This document shows positions 43,687-55,770 of a DNA stretch of 64,000 nt, piece after piece. Positions within the stretch are counted from its first letter, which is position 1. The number at the start of each line of letters is the position of its first letter. Both the position numbers and the translations under genes were made by a program. Origin of the DNA: Rhipicephalus microplus (Eukaryota > Arthropoda > Arachnida > Ixodida > Ixodidae); contig NC_134701.1 in NCBI RefSeq assembly GCF_043290135.1, forward strand, positions 99,130,202-99,194,201, read 5' to 3'. The notes under the pieces were generated by a model. The model saw only the letters and a program-made list of their open reading frames with translations, searched no databases and had not been told where the DNA came from.

Positions 43687-45079
43687 TTTGGGGTAGTGAC
43701 AGGAAATGCCTCATGAACCTGTATAGAAGCCTTATTCGCACCCGCTTAGATTATGGGGCCATTATTTATCAGTCAGCGACTCAAAGTGCTTTGAAGATGC
43801 TGGATCCCGTGCACCATTCGGGCATCCGCCTTTCTACGGGTGCTTTTCGCACCAGCCCCGTAGAAAGCCTTTACGTTGAGTCAAATGAGTGGTCGCTTCA
43901 TCTGCAAAGAACCTACATGTCCTTTGTATATTTCCTTAAGGTGAAAGCAGACAAGAGGCACCCCTCATACTCTACTATTAATGACTTGTCGAGCTCCATT
44001 CTTTTTCAAAACAGGCCTTCAATGAGGCAGCCCTTCTCAGTTCGCCTGAAGGGTCTAGCTGAGGACACTGGAGTGTCACTCGAACACAGTTTAATGGCTC
44101 CTGTAGCATACCCGCCACCGTGGCAGTGGCAGACTATAGAATGCGATGTGTCTTTTTTAGAAGTTACTAAACATGCGCCTATTGCCCATATTCGAACATA
44201 CTTCTTGGAACTTCAACACAAATACACACGTCCTGAGTTTTTTACAGATGCCTCTAAGTCTAACTCCTCTGTGTCCTACGCTGCTGTTGGCCCTTCCTTT
44301 TCGGATGCTGGCCCTCTACATCCAGGCACAAGTATCTTCACAGCGGAAGCTTACGCGATACTTGTGGCAGCAAACACATCAAACAATCACAAATACAAAA
44401 AGCAGTAATTTATACAGACTCCCTCAGTGTGGTAACGGCTCTGCACAGTCTTAAAAAAACAAAAAAACCCTGTCCTAGTTTCACTTTACTCCATTTTATG
44501 CACCCTCCACTCACTCAACAGACATGTTGTTGTGTGCTGGGTGCCAGGGCACCGTGAGATTCAAGGCAACGCTATGGCGGATCAGCTTGCTGCATCCGCC
44601 CACGAAAGCACGCCATTACACCGACATTAATCCCGGCCCTTGATCCTAAGCCGTCTCTCAAACGAAACCTCAGGGACTACTGGCAGAGCAAGTGGGATAC
44701 ACACACACAAAACAAACTACACGTTATCAAGCCACACCTTGGCCATTGGCCACCAGTATCAAAATCACGTCTAACAGAGGTAACACTAACAAGACTCAGG
44801 ATAGGACACACATACACGACACACACACATCTTTTATCCGGTGGTGATCCACCATTGTGTGATAAATGTGGTGATACATTAACAGTTCTTCACGTTTTAA
44901 TTCAATGTAAACATTTAGACACTCTAAGAAGACAACACTTCCCACTATCCTACCGACAACATATACCTTTACACCCTGCAATGTTCGTCGGTAGGGAACC
45001 GCTTTTTAGTCACAAATCATTATTAGCGTTTTTAAAGGAAATTCATAATTTTCATATCATATACTCAGGCATACCGTAG
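43687..45079 (+). pseudogene. LINE-B ORF2 C-terminus: RT thumb, RNase H and CCHC-like finger
   Basis: After the CR1 insert the frame reads RLDYGAIIYQSATQSALKML (thumb). RNase H follows with FFTDASKS (first Asp), IFTAEAYAILVA (Glu), VIYTDSLSVVTAL in another frame after about 44400 (second Asp), and WVPGHREIQGNAMADQLAAS. The C-terminal region KSRLTEVTLTRLRIGHTYT leads to a finger, CDKCGDTLTVLHVLIQCKH, near 44855, then a stop at 45077. At least two frameshifts are present (near 44400 and 44620). Confidence 0.88.
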
Positions 45080-45430
45080 CACGACCTCTCTAGAGAGGTT
45101 TTTGCTGCGGTGGCTACACAGGAAAGCACTTGCCTCACAGCCCTTGCACGCAAGGGTACTAACGTGTGAGGTACTTGTGCTAAAGCCATACATGTTCACC
45201 ATCATTTTTCATTATCACGAACTTTTGTCACCTATTCAAACCATGCACACCTTTCACGGCATAGTCATGATTTTATTACTTGTATGTTTTTACCCGCTTT
45301 ACTGCGAGGAATTTTATGGCCCTTATACAGCCGCTAATCACAACCATTGTCCACGTTGCTGTCTCATGAACTGGCGCTCTTTGGCCATCAAATGGCCCTT
45401 GCGCCAAAAACACCATATATCATCATCATC
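45080..45430 (+). other. LINE-B 3' UTR with (ATC)n tail
   Basis: Non-coding sequence between the ORF2 stop and the tail. It ends CCATATATCATCATCATC at about 45413-45430, immediately before the right-hand target-duplication copy. I-group LINEs usually end in short simple repeats of this kind. Confidence 0.8.
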
Positions 45431-45526
45431 AGGGCACCACAACAGCGGCTACATTAACTAATTTATTGAGGCCTGCCTCCTTTCACGCTTCTACCTCTTC
45501 TATAGCCAACTCAAAATAGGGAAGCC

Positions 45527-46390
45527 CAGAAAACGGGACTTAATTATTTGGCAGTAGAATTGCAGGAGCTATGAGGGGAAGAGAGCAGTCCTGCAACATT
45601 ACCTTAGGGACAGAACCAAACCAGGTGTTCTACTTTTGCAGGAAATCCATGGTGTAGCTAAGCTACCGGGACATCAGGCGATCGGTCCCCCAACAGGGGA
45701 TATTAGAACACTAACCACTCTAGTAAGGAAGGGACTCGTAGCAATCTGCCACGACACCCGCATCACAGAAATTGAGCATATACTTGTACAACTTCCCCCT
45801 ACTAGAAAAAAATCTCCGTGCATATTTATTCTGAATTTGTACAGCAATCCCACGCGCATACGACAATGCTTCCTTCTTCTCTTTGAGAAGGCCGTAGATA
45901 TACCGGGACCCAATCCACTCGTCATAGGTGGAGACTTTAACGCTCCACACAGTGCTTGGGGATACGGATACACAAGAGCCAAAGGAAAAACGCTATGACA
46001 GGATTTTCAAAAAACAGGCTTAACTCTCATCACTGACCCCGACTCCCGTACGCGTATGGGAACTGGGCTTGCAAGAGACACCACTCCAGACTTAACGTTA
46101 GTTCGTAACGCGGGGACCGCTAAATGAAAAAACAAATTCGATGATGTGGGAAATGATCAATGAATATTAGCAATCAGAAAGAAACCATGGCTGCCGCAGA
46201 AATTCAGACAGATTAGATGGACTGAGTGGGATAAGTTTCGGAAAGTCAGAAACGCGAAAAAACAAGACCCTATCAGCAATATTGAAGATTGGATCAAAGA
46301 TGTCAATAACGACGTCAGCGAGGCAACGCAAAGTATCACTTCAAGTCCACCCCAAGAGCAGATTGATAGCCATCTCGCACACATGTAAGA
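45527..46390 (+). pseudogene. LINE-C endonuclease
   Basis: The N-terminal block LIIWQ-stop-NCRSYEGKRAV shows a TAG in place of the usual Trp of WQWNCRS. It is followed by LLLQEIHGVAKLPGHQA (catalytic Glu), ILNLYSNP, VIGGDFNAPHSAWGYGYTR (Asp/Asn pair) and, after a stop at 45998, TTPDLTLVRN. The final SDH block is degraded (around 46140, reading FDDVGNDQ rather than LGSDH). It is inactive. Confidence 0.85.
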
Positions 46391-46442
46391 GGCCTAGCAA
46401 TCACTGCAGAATAGATGGTGGAGGCAGAGGCACAGCAGGCCC

Positions 46443-48300
46443 TTGCGCAAGCGCATAGCCAAGCTGAACAAACAGATCGAAGAACATTGTAAGCAGCTAA
46501 GCAAACAGCAATGGGACCAAGTTTGTAAAAGTCTCAATGGCCAAATGAATGCTGTTCAGACATGGCGCATGCTCAAACACCTGCTAGACACAGATAACAC
46601 CAAATCAGCACACAAGCAAACCTTGCGTAAACTGGTGCACCGGTATAACGGCAGTGAGGAGGACTTTATCGCTGTGGCTAGCAACACGTACATTCCCGCC
46701 ATGCCTGTCATAGAGCACGGACCATATTCTGGAGGCCCGAACGAGCTCTTAGATGAGGAGCTTACTGTGGCTGAAATCAGGGCTGCGCTACAGAAGCTAA
46801 ACACCAAATCTGCACTGGGACCAGACGGGATCACTAAGAGAAAACTACGGAACCTTGACGACCAAGCCATAGAGAACATCACGCAATATATTAACGAGTG
46901 CTGCACCGAGGGCACTACACCAAAACAGTGGAAAAAAGCTAAAGTAATTCTCATCACCAAGCTCGGGAAACCCCCCGATATATCGAATTTACGCCACAAA
47001 TCACTAACTTCTTGTGCTGGGAAGCTGATGGAACACGCTTTTCTAGACAGAATCAACACTTATCTTGAGACGAACGAAATCTACCCAGATTCCATGTTGG
47101 GGTTCTGCACACGGCTATCAACGCAAGACGTCATGCTGCAAATTAGGCAGCAGATTCTCGACAACAAAACAAGAGCTACTCGGGCGATCTTAGGATTAGA
47201 CCTTGAAAAAGCCTTCGACAAAGCATCGCCTATGGCAATATTGCATCAGATCTGCCAATTGAGCTTAGGATCTAGAGCGTATAACTATGTCAAGGAATTC
47301 CTAACAGACAGAACAGCATCCATTGTAATGGGAGAACTGAGATCTGAGGAAAGGCTTATGGGGAGTGCTGGTACCCCGCAGGGTTTGGTCATATTGCCAA
47401 TGCTATTTAATCTCATATAGATAGGACTCCCAGCACGACTGAACTCAATATACGGAATACATCATTCTATATATGCAGATGATATCACCATCTGGGTGTG
47501 TGAAGGTAGTGACGGAGAGATATAGCAGACACTACGGGAGCGTGTCACCACTATTGAGGAGTATCTTGAAGGTACTGGCCTCGAGTGCTCGCCAGATAAA
47601 TCCGAACTCCTCCTCTATCGCCCCACGCCTAAAGGCAGACAACTCAAGGGATACAACCAGGACCGTGCTTACGAAGAGATCCAAATTCACACCAAAAACG
47701 GCAGGACTATATCTATAGTGCAACAAATCAGAGTCCTTGGACTCATCATCGAGTCTAAGGGTACAAATGGTGAAACCGTCAAGAGGTTAGTAACCAAAGT
47801 CGCCAATGCAATACGGCTAATCAAGAGAGTCACAAACAAACACAAGGGCATGAAAGAGGCTAACGCCATCAGGCTTATTTATTCTTTCGCCATAAGTCAT
47901 ATTATATACGTAGCGGCATATCTAAACTGGTATACAGCCGAAAAACTCAAAATCAACGCACTCATACGAAAAGTGTACAAACAAGCTTTAGGCCTTCCAG
48001 ATAGCACCAGCATCAAAAAACAGTTTCAACTGGGCTTACATAACACTTTAGAGAAGCTGATAGAAGCGCAACAGATTGCCCAGTTGGAGAGACTAGCCAG
48101 CACGCGCACAGGACGGTGTATCCTTGACAAGTTGGGGATAAATTACCATAGTCAACAAGGAAGTAAAGTGTCGGTTCTCAAGGTGATCAGCGAAAAGATC
48201 CAGGTCCCCAATCTGCACAAAAACATGCATCCCGAACATAATCAGGGCAGAAGAGAAAGCAGCGCCAGAACTATACTTAAGGCCTACGGCAGAGACAAGG
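46443..48300 (+). pseudogene. LINE-C reverse transcriptase
   Basis: The open stretch 46443-47420 contains the linker (Lys/Gln-rich), TVAEIRAALQKLNTKSALGP with DGITKRKL, TPKQWKKAKVILITKLGKPP, LTSCAGKLMEHAFLDRI, motif A (LGLDLEKAFDKAS) and motif B (SAGTPQGLVILPMLFNLI). A stop at 47420 follows. Motif C (IYADDITIWV) is at about 47470. Later blocks include IRVLGLIIESKGTNGETVKR and the thumb in the open frame 47718-48359. Frameshifts and stops fall between 47420 and 47720. Confidence 0.92.
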
Positions 48301-49140
48301 AGGCGTTGTTCGTAGACGCAGCGGAGTATTCTAGTCACAATCCTACGATGCGGCAGTAATAAACGCCGACTCAAATGCGTAAACGCGTGCTCCATAAGCT
48401 CGGATAATTCAGAAATCGTGGAAGAGGTGGCTATTGCACAGGCCATAATTTCCCCAAAGTGTAGGTACGTCATCAGCGACTCGTGGTTGGCAATCCTGAA
48501 CTATGCACGAGGAAGAATATCTCTCGAGGCAGCCAACATACTCTTCCGCAAGCCAAATCTCATATCTTTCGAGAAATTCGAAGAAAGGTATATTTATACG
48601 GTTCCCAGCCCACACCCCGTGTGCGTCCCTCATCGCCAACCTCATCGAGGAGGCTCACCGCGTAGCGCGAGGTCTGACTTACCGCACTCGCGATGGAGCT
48701 TCACATGAGGTACTGGGAGGAGATGAGTGGTGGGAGAGGGACAGAATGTTTAGGTTCTGCGACATTATCCAATTCTACAAAAAGTCGAGGAGCAGATTTT
48801 CACCACCTAGCTCCACATTAGACAGATCTCAGGAGGTTGATTGGAGGCGTCTTCAAGCTAGAACATTTCCCAACCCGAAGCACCTAAATCGCATCTACCC
48901 CAAACTATACCCATATGACTCGTGTAAGCTATGTAGCATGAGATGCGCCACCCTAGAGCATATGTTATGGTAATGCACACAGATACAGGACGCCAATGCA
49001 GTCTCTCCAGAACAGCTTCAGGCACAGTGGAGAGCCGCACTGATTAGCTCAGATCGGACAGATCTATTATGGGCCATCCAGCGAGCACCGGAGGCGGCTG
49101 AGAGACAGGGTCTCTCCACCACCCCTGGCGCGGCTTAGGC
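48300..49140 (+). pseudogene. LINE-C RNase H and C-terminal finger
   Basis: The RNase H start ALFVDAAEYSSHNP (first Asp) is at about 48306. After stops it continues as VEEVAIAQAI (Glu) and YVISDSWLAILNYARGRIS (Asp), then ASLIANLIEEAHRVARGLTY near 48620-48690. The C-terminal part has FPNPKHLNRIYPKLYPYDSC and a degraded finger CKLCSMRCATLEHMLW with a stop where the last Cys block begins (48971). It ends near LSTTPGAA at 49137. Confidence 0.8.
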
Positions 49141-49246
49141 CCACGCATCAATCCGCTGGTTAAATAAAATTTGCTCACTCACTCACTTATGATCAAAACA
49201 GACAGCAATTCTAAATGTCATTGCAAAGAATACATTCATGTGTGAA

Positions 49247-49437
49247 GAGAAAGCGGGAGTATAGGCTGCATTTCAGAGGCATTGACTTGATCATTCTCAG
49301 TACGTCTCTTGGATTACGTTCCCATATTTGAAGCAGAGATTTTAAAAAGAGAAAACAGGAGTATAGGCTGCATTTCAGAGGTATTGACGTGGTCAGTGTC
49401 AGTACGTCTCTTGCATTACGCTCCTATATTTGAAGCA
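49247..49437. repeat. 102-bp-period tandem duplication
   Basis: Copy 1 (49247-49335) and copy 2 (49349-49437) share AGTATAGGCTGCATTTCAGA, CAGTACGTCTCTT and ATATTTGAAGCA with about ten differences over 89 bp. It lies just beyond the LINE-C tail and has no coding content. Confidence 0.8.
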
Positions 49438-50170
49438 CTCCTATATTTGATACACTATAAAAGGCCAATATTGACACAAACCAGAATTCGTTAAATAGTT
49501 GTACGAGCGGGGACCAACAAAAATAATAGGGGTGCAGTATATTTTATAAGGATCAACGTATTGCTCTGATTTAGTGTGTGCTGGCCCCCTAGAGCAGTGG
49601 CTATAAACCAGTCGTGTTCGACAGACACCTTGTTGACTAGCAAAAGTGACTAGAGACCCTTTGCAGTGATGGAAAAATCTAGGAAGAGGGGTCATACATT
49701 AAACAAAACATGCACCGTGAAACAGAAGGCTTGTGTTTCTGGCTTTGCACTGTTGCCCATTAATAGGCTCGCTGAGGTAAGACAAGGCTTGAGCTTAAAA
49801 CACCGTGCGAAAATGAGTCGCAGACGTGCCAACCATGGAGACATTCAGTTGAACAAGCCTTTGCAAAGCTTAATAATAATGGAGGAATGAGAGAGTCAAA
49901 TAACTTGCTCAGACAATTCTATTTTAACAGCTTGTCAACAGGTTCTATAGTCTGCAGCTAGTTTCTAGCTATTCTCTCTTTGTATATATGCAAGTCTGAA
50001 AAAACTGTTGGGCCGGTATCTGAAAAAAACTGCTGGAATAGCTTTACAGGGAACTTGTGAAGAAGGGAGAACACAAGACACCTCCACCACGTTATGGCTA
50101 CACATACCAGAAATCAGAAGAGGCCACTTTCTAGTAAGACGGTAAGTCGGGCCAGTTGGTTAGGATCCAT
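49438..50170. other. AT-rich DNA without recognisable features
   Basis: No domain or mobile element is seen. The plus-strand frame 49666-49890 is basic, has no recognised motif, and is not called. Confidence 0.4.
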
Positions 50171-50236
50171 CGTGAACTTTCTTACTCCTTCCCTGTCCTG
50201 TATTTTTTCTGGTGTTGCGCTGTAAGAAAGTTCACG
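50171..50236. repeat. Perfect 15-bp inverted repeat with 36-nt loop
   Basis: CGTGAACTTTCTTAC (50171-50185) is exactly reversed as GTAAGAAAGTTCACG (50222-50236). The outer flanks also share AGGCCACTTT as a direct repeat (about 50130 and 50237). It could be a small foldback or MITE end, or a transcribed hairpin. Confidence 0.8.
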
Positions 50237-50463
50237 AGGCCACTTTCGCAGGACGGGCTTCGAATGTTTCACAGACTCCGAACATGGCATCATGGATCAT
50301 TTAAAATCATTGCTCAGGCCACCAAGAATCAATGTTCCACATTATGTTAGCTGTAAATCGGGGCCAACATGTTCGGTGGTCTCTCCATCTCTATAGAGCC
50401 ATTGTATGTATATGAGTTGAAATAGTGTGAACACATAGCAGACTACCCAAGTATATTTTTGCT

Positions 50464-51135
50464 CCGCAACCACTGTGCTCAACGGTCTGCAGTCAGTATA
50501 TTCCCAAGTATATTCCCTTTGGCTTTGACTGTATTGTGCAATGCTTCATTACTGAATATTGGGCACAATATTTAAACGCAATAATCAAGTTTTCATTAAA
50601 CGTTACTCGTTGAGAAAATATTGAGCACCAATATATAGCTTAATGGACTTCTTGTTAAACATAGCTCTAAGTGTATGCACTCATTGTTGAATGTTTTATC
50701 TATTTGATGCCCGCACTGATAGCATAAAGGCTCAGCCCTAAATAACTGTGTGAGAACAAGTTGCAGAAGCGCTAATTATGGTTTAACTAGTTTAGGCAAA
50801 ACTTCACAGTACTTCATTGTTGGCTTGTGCACTTTTGTAACTTGCTTTATAAGGGTGCCTGCTATTGAAATAAGTATTGCACAAAAAGGCAAAACAAATC
50901 CTGAAAGCCTTACTCAAAATAAATACATTGTACAGAAGAAGATAGCAATAAATGAGAGTACACTGTACTTATTGTGCAAAAAATATATTCAAGAAAAATG
51001 CTGACAACTCAAGTGACGTTTTTCTTGTTGTAGACGCTGTGTCCTATACTGAACTCACACATGCGTTGTTTGGCACAGTTCCAGTTTTATAACTTTTTAG
51101 CCTGCACCGCAACCACTGTGCTCAACGGTCTGCAG
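50464..51135. repeat. 29-bp exact direct repeat, 643 bp apart
   Basis: The word from CCGCAACCACTGTGCTCAAC to GGTCTGCAG is identical at 50464-50492 and 51107-51135. The flanks diverge quickly, although both copies follow a T-rich stretch. Nothing coding lies between them. Confidence 0.75.
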
Positions 51136-51329
51136 GCAGGTAAATCAGAAAAACGTAATAAAATTATGCTTACTAGATTTAGTACCATGATAGCTTTAAA
51201 GAGCTAGTTTTGCGAAAATTCTGGCTTTGGCGTGAACGTATTTGTTTTAAGCAAGGTATAATCATCGTGTACATGATTCGAAAATTGAGATAGCTTAAAA
51301 TAGGAGAAATATAGAAAACTTTCGGGTAC
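51136..51329. other. Unassigned AT-rich DNA
   Basis: Nothing is recognised in this short stretch. Confidence 0.4.
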
Positions 51330-51395
51330 AAACGAGGATCGAATTCAAGACACTTTAGAGCAAGAAGGTTGGTGTTCTACCACAGTTGCGATACA
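51330..51395 (-). mobile_element. tRNA-like SINE head relic
   Basis: On the minus strand: CGCAACTGTGGTAGAACACC (A-box-like, near 51391-51372), then about 25 bases, then GAATTCGATCCTCG (B-box-like, near 51360-51347). The spacing fits a tRNA-derived promoter. No tail or body can be assigned. Confidence 0.4.
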
Positions 51396-52020
51396 TTTCT
51401 TTATTATCTTAATATATTTCTTATCACTAATTTGTAAAACAACGCTATATCAGAGTCATTTAGTAAAAATAGTTTGATTAACACACCATATATCACGTGG
51501 AAGAAGCGTCCACGCACGCCAGGCATGGAAAGATATCAATTGAGTGAATTGTGGCTGTTTTAAATTTGCGCTAAATATAAAGTGCTGGCACATACGTTAT
51601 CTTCACCACAAGCAAACTATAAAACAAGTAAACAGCCGTGTATGTGCGCGTGTAGCCCTATTGATACATAGTGTGCGTTTTGCTGTTGCGGAAAATGAAT
51701 AGATATAGCATAGTATGCCCAAAACCGCTTTGGTTGCAATAGGCATTCAATGACGATTTCAAATGGCCAGTGTTGCGCAAATAGTCGTTGTTTTCTTCAT
51801 GGCCCTGTTGAGGGGTCTACTGATAGACTAGACGTTCAGGAGATTACACTATCACGATCTAATCTTTTTGGTGAAGGGCTAGTGTCCTCCAATTTTCATG
51901 TGACATTGAATGCAAAAGTTTGCAGAACCAAGTAAATGTAGCAAATGAGCTAACTCTGCTTTTTATATTGGCATGTTTTTCTAGTAGACGCGTAGGAAGG
52001 GTGAAGGCCTTTATGCACAA

Positions 52021-52626
52021 TTGCTTCACATGAACCTAAAAACCAAAAAAATGCACACAAGAGAAGCACCTCCTCTTAGAAATATCTTGCAAATGCAAGA
52101 AGCCTCCATGTACCCCACTTTCATTTCGCGCACCAGCGTCGCGCTCTCCAGTCACTGCGGAGCGGAGAAAATTAGACGGCATTCCACACAAGCCCGCTAC
52201 GAGTATTGTCACCCTCCTGATCAATGCATGCTATGTTTACTCCACTCAAACTTCATAGTTTCAGCGGAATTTATTCAAATACCCAAGTTACTGAAGTCGT
52301 GTGAAGCATACCGCGTATGTGAAGCTTTGGGCATCGGGAATTTAATCTTCATGCTAAGCACAAAAAAACATTTACTTTCAAATTCTCTAATTTTACTTCA
52401 GCACATAACTATGAATGTGTTATGCTGCTGTACTGAAAAATCTGGAAAGCTTCAATTCAAAGCACCTCTCAATATCACAATGAATGGCTTACCTTTCTGT
52501 CCCATTTTGAAATTTCTTCTACACTCCTTTAATTACCGTCACAGTAACTCAGTTGAAAAAAAACCCTTGACGTTCAAGTCTTTTGCATGCCTGCAATACG
52601 TTACAGTGAATGTGTCTGAGTCGTAG
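52021..52626 (+). CDS. Unidentified 201-residue open reading frame
   Basis: This is the longest frame in the right half of the window that I cannot tie to a mobile element. It has no recognised domain, no signal peptide and no transmembrane pattern, and its composition (Leu/Ser/Cys-rich, many Met) is what random AT-rich DNA gives. Parts around 52120-52210 are GC-richer and could be a repeat. I list it only because of its length; it is probably not a gene. Confidence 0.12.
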   Translation: MLHMNLKTKKMHTREAPPLRNILQMQEASMYPTFISRTSVALSSHCGAEKIRRHSTQARYEYCHPPDQCMLCLLHSNFIVSAEFIQIPKLLKSCEAYRVCEALGIGNLIFMLSTKKHLLSNSLILLQHITMNVLCCCTEKSGKLQFKAPLNITMNGLPFCPILKFLLHSFNYRHSNSVEKKPLTFKSFACLQYVTVNVSES

Positions 52627-55440
52627 CAGTGAAAACGTCCAGTGCTGTTGAAGTGCCGCCCTACACAGGTATAGATAGCTCTGCGTCAAGGAATCGCGTG
52701 TTCAGAGAGTCTGCTGGTCCGTATTTGTTCATGATGATTTTTTTTATTCATGCTGCCCATGAAGCCGCTGTAATCGCCACCAACGGTGGCTTTTAGAGTA
52801 GCAACAAAAGATAATGGATTTACGGGAACAATGTCAGTGATTGGTACATTCCCCGTAGTTCTTCGCCTTGCTTAAAATCTTGCGTATTACATTGCTTTCT
52901 TACGCTATGTGAGCAGAAACAATGACAAAAAATCTACCGCCTTGTTGCTTCCTCCTGCCCGCTCTGCTTGAGTCATCAGCTGGCAGTTCTTTGTAACGTA
53001 CTAAAGCTGCAGACGTACTTTGCTCTCGCCTAGTCGTTGTCCAATTACATCACGGATCTGTACAGTGCTCATGCCATGAATAGGCATGTCACCCAAGTTT
53101 TAGGCACATATGCATACCTGCTTTTAGGGGCAATTCATTTCAAGGAGACTAGCTGAGAGAAGTAAGGGATTACTATTTTTTTTACAATCACTCTATTGAA
53201 CAGCTCAAGTATGTTTCAATTGAAATTGCTCACGTGACCAGCAAATATGCAAAGTGTCAATACATTGAAGTTGGGTTCACAGTTAAGCAGTTCGGTGGAC
53301 GAGCTTACAGTTAGTATAGCTCAGCCAACAGAAAATAAAAGCGTTCTGTATAGATTTGAAATAAAATTTCTCTATCATTGTCATATTTATCAGCCTGATT
53401 ATACCCACTGCAAGGCAAAAGACTGTTCTGTCTTCAGCCAATAAAACCAGTACTGCCCTTTCTGCTGCCACGTTATACCTGCAAACTTCATAACCTAATT
53501 TTTGTTCAATTCGAATTGGGGAACTCTAAAATCAACAAAATTAAGGTAACCCGTGAGAAAGGACGAATGGAGCCAGTCAGGTAATTAAGCGAGAGCCTTC
53601 AGATTATGCACACGTGCCTAATGTAAGGTGATTAAGTTTTACTTCTACGTATTGCTTACCTGCGTAACACAACTCCCTTGTCTGGCGGCTTCAGCCAATC
53701 TCTGCGTTTTGCCTCCGTCGGTATCATTTTGATTGTTTACACCTACCGCCGATTATCTGCCCTGCGCCTAGGTTAATTGATTATGTCCAATTTCTGTTCG
53801 AGGACCCCTAAACAAATTTCAAAATGGGAAAAAAACAAGTTATCCTTTCGAGGCATTTTTTATCTAAATCGCATCTTTCATCTTGCAAGAAGTGTGATTT
53901 ATGTGACGTCATTATGGTTGACACGCTCGACTGGTCGATGTGCGTAAAATATCAGAAGTCATTTTTTTCTTACACTAATTTGCCATGAAGCCGCACACAA
54001 TGCGTTGTTTGTCTCGAGTGATTATCGAGTACGATCAACTGATTTCACTCAAATTTGTGCGTTTCCAAGTGAGCAATGGATGATTACAGCGTGTAGCCGA
54101 GAAGTGCAACATCGTGATAAGCTCGAGCACTCAGTGCTGACACTGTACGCGTTCTTACAAGAAGTTAGCGGCGAGCTGATGATAACGCTTGTAAGAAAAA
54201 GAGAAGCGACTCTCTCGTCTGATGTAGTTAGGGACTATTTATAGCCAACAGATTTTCAAAAGATAAGAGTGTTTATTTCATTTCGCTCTCTTTTTGATTT
54301 GAAACATAGCAGCTATTTTTTTCTTTAATTGCACTTATGTGTGCCTCTTTACTTTTCGACGTTATCGTTATTTGATGATCAATAGATTTGCGCTCCTCGC
54401 GCTGGAGCTCGTATATTAAAGGAATAGTGTTAAATTGGCATTCCTTATCTTGACGTATATTATTAGCGTATTAGTATCTAATAAAATACCTTTTTTGTCA
54501 ATTTACTGTAATATTAATTTGCCCTAGGTATGTGAAAACTCAGATCCTAGGGGCTGCTCGCTACACCTGACTTGTAATTTTGCCTATATCTTGAGCGCTA
54601 TGAATTACAATTACATTCAATTAGGCCCTAATCTGGTATTTTCACTCTTTTAGTGACCAGATAATTTTCGCGTTGTGTCACGACCATTACTTAAAATTAT
54701 CATATTAACTGTAGAACGCAGAGTTTGTAGGAGTATATTACGTTAATCTTTATTCCTATCATTGGCAAAAATCTTTTGACATGCATTTCTTGAACATCTT
54801 GCAACACCTTCATATAGAAGGAGTATTTATTTTGGGCACTGCAATTGGTCCATTTGCAGCAATAGATGAAGTGCACCAAAGATACTGTTGTTGCTCAGTT
54901 TCAAAAGTTTCAAACAACTAAACCAACTCGAAAGAAACTTTCATTCTACAATGAGTCGGTCTTCTAAATTGCCATTTATTTCGCCTTTCTTTCAAGCCTG
55001 AAGACATTAATAGACAGCGGGAAAATGTCGTGCTTTTAAAACATAGTTTTATTCCTTTTTTTCTAGGACCTACTACAAAAAATTATTCTGCAGAGTGAGA
55101 GTGCGTGCAACCGCATTTCACGAGCGATGACACATTTATCCTTGGTGTAGCTTCTGAACAGAAAAAAATTATGTGCGTAGAAAATTCTTTCGTTTGCGTT
55201 TCACGCGGCTCCATTCATCATAGCGGAACGTTTCTGTGAGTTTCACTGTGAGAGGCAGCTAAGTGAACATCAAACTGCGAGAGAAAACTGTCGGGCAGTG
55301 CACGAGGCTATTCAGAAAAAAGTTTCAAGCTGCAGGGAGGCTTTGCCATGTGTATAGAAATTTTGAACAGCCACAGAAATACCAAGAAAGACGAGGACAT
55401 TCCAGACACCAATCTGGCATTTTTGCGCTGAACCTTCTTA
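52627..55440. other. AT-rich DNA without recognisable features
   Basis: Short frames (for example plus 54005-54244) show no known motif. No RNA gene or element was found. Confidence 0.4.

Positions 55441-55770
<330 letters not shown>

Larger units (their letters stand above)
38495..45441 (+). mobile_element. LINE-B: nearly full-length I-group LINE with 13-bp target duplication
   Basis: The 13-mer TCAGGGCACCACA occurs at 38482-38494 and 45429-45441 and brackets the element; the first three bases could also be part of the (ATC)n tail. Contents are a 5' UTR of about 490 bp, ORF1 with three CCHC knuckles, ORF2 with EN, RT (YVDD), RNase H and a C-terminal CCHC, a 3' UTR and a tail CATCATCATCATC. 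RNase H after RT plus a knuckle-bearing ORF1 indicates the I group. It is interrupted by a minus-strand CR1 insert at 42590-43685 and has ORF2 frameshifts near 41490 and 44400. Confidence 0.92.
45442..49187 (+). mobile_element. LINE-C 3' part: EN-RT-RNase H LINE, degenerate
   Basis: This is the continuation of the element split by LINE-B. It carries the end of ORF1, an APE endonuclease (45527-46130), RT (about 46600-47950), RNase H (48300-48560), a C-terminal Cys/His finger (near 48925) and a 3' UTR with AATAAA and a (CACT)n tail (CTCACTCACTCACT, ending about 49187). RNase H puts it in the I group in the broad sense. Stops and frameshifts occur throughout. Confidence 0.9.
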
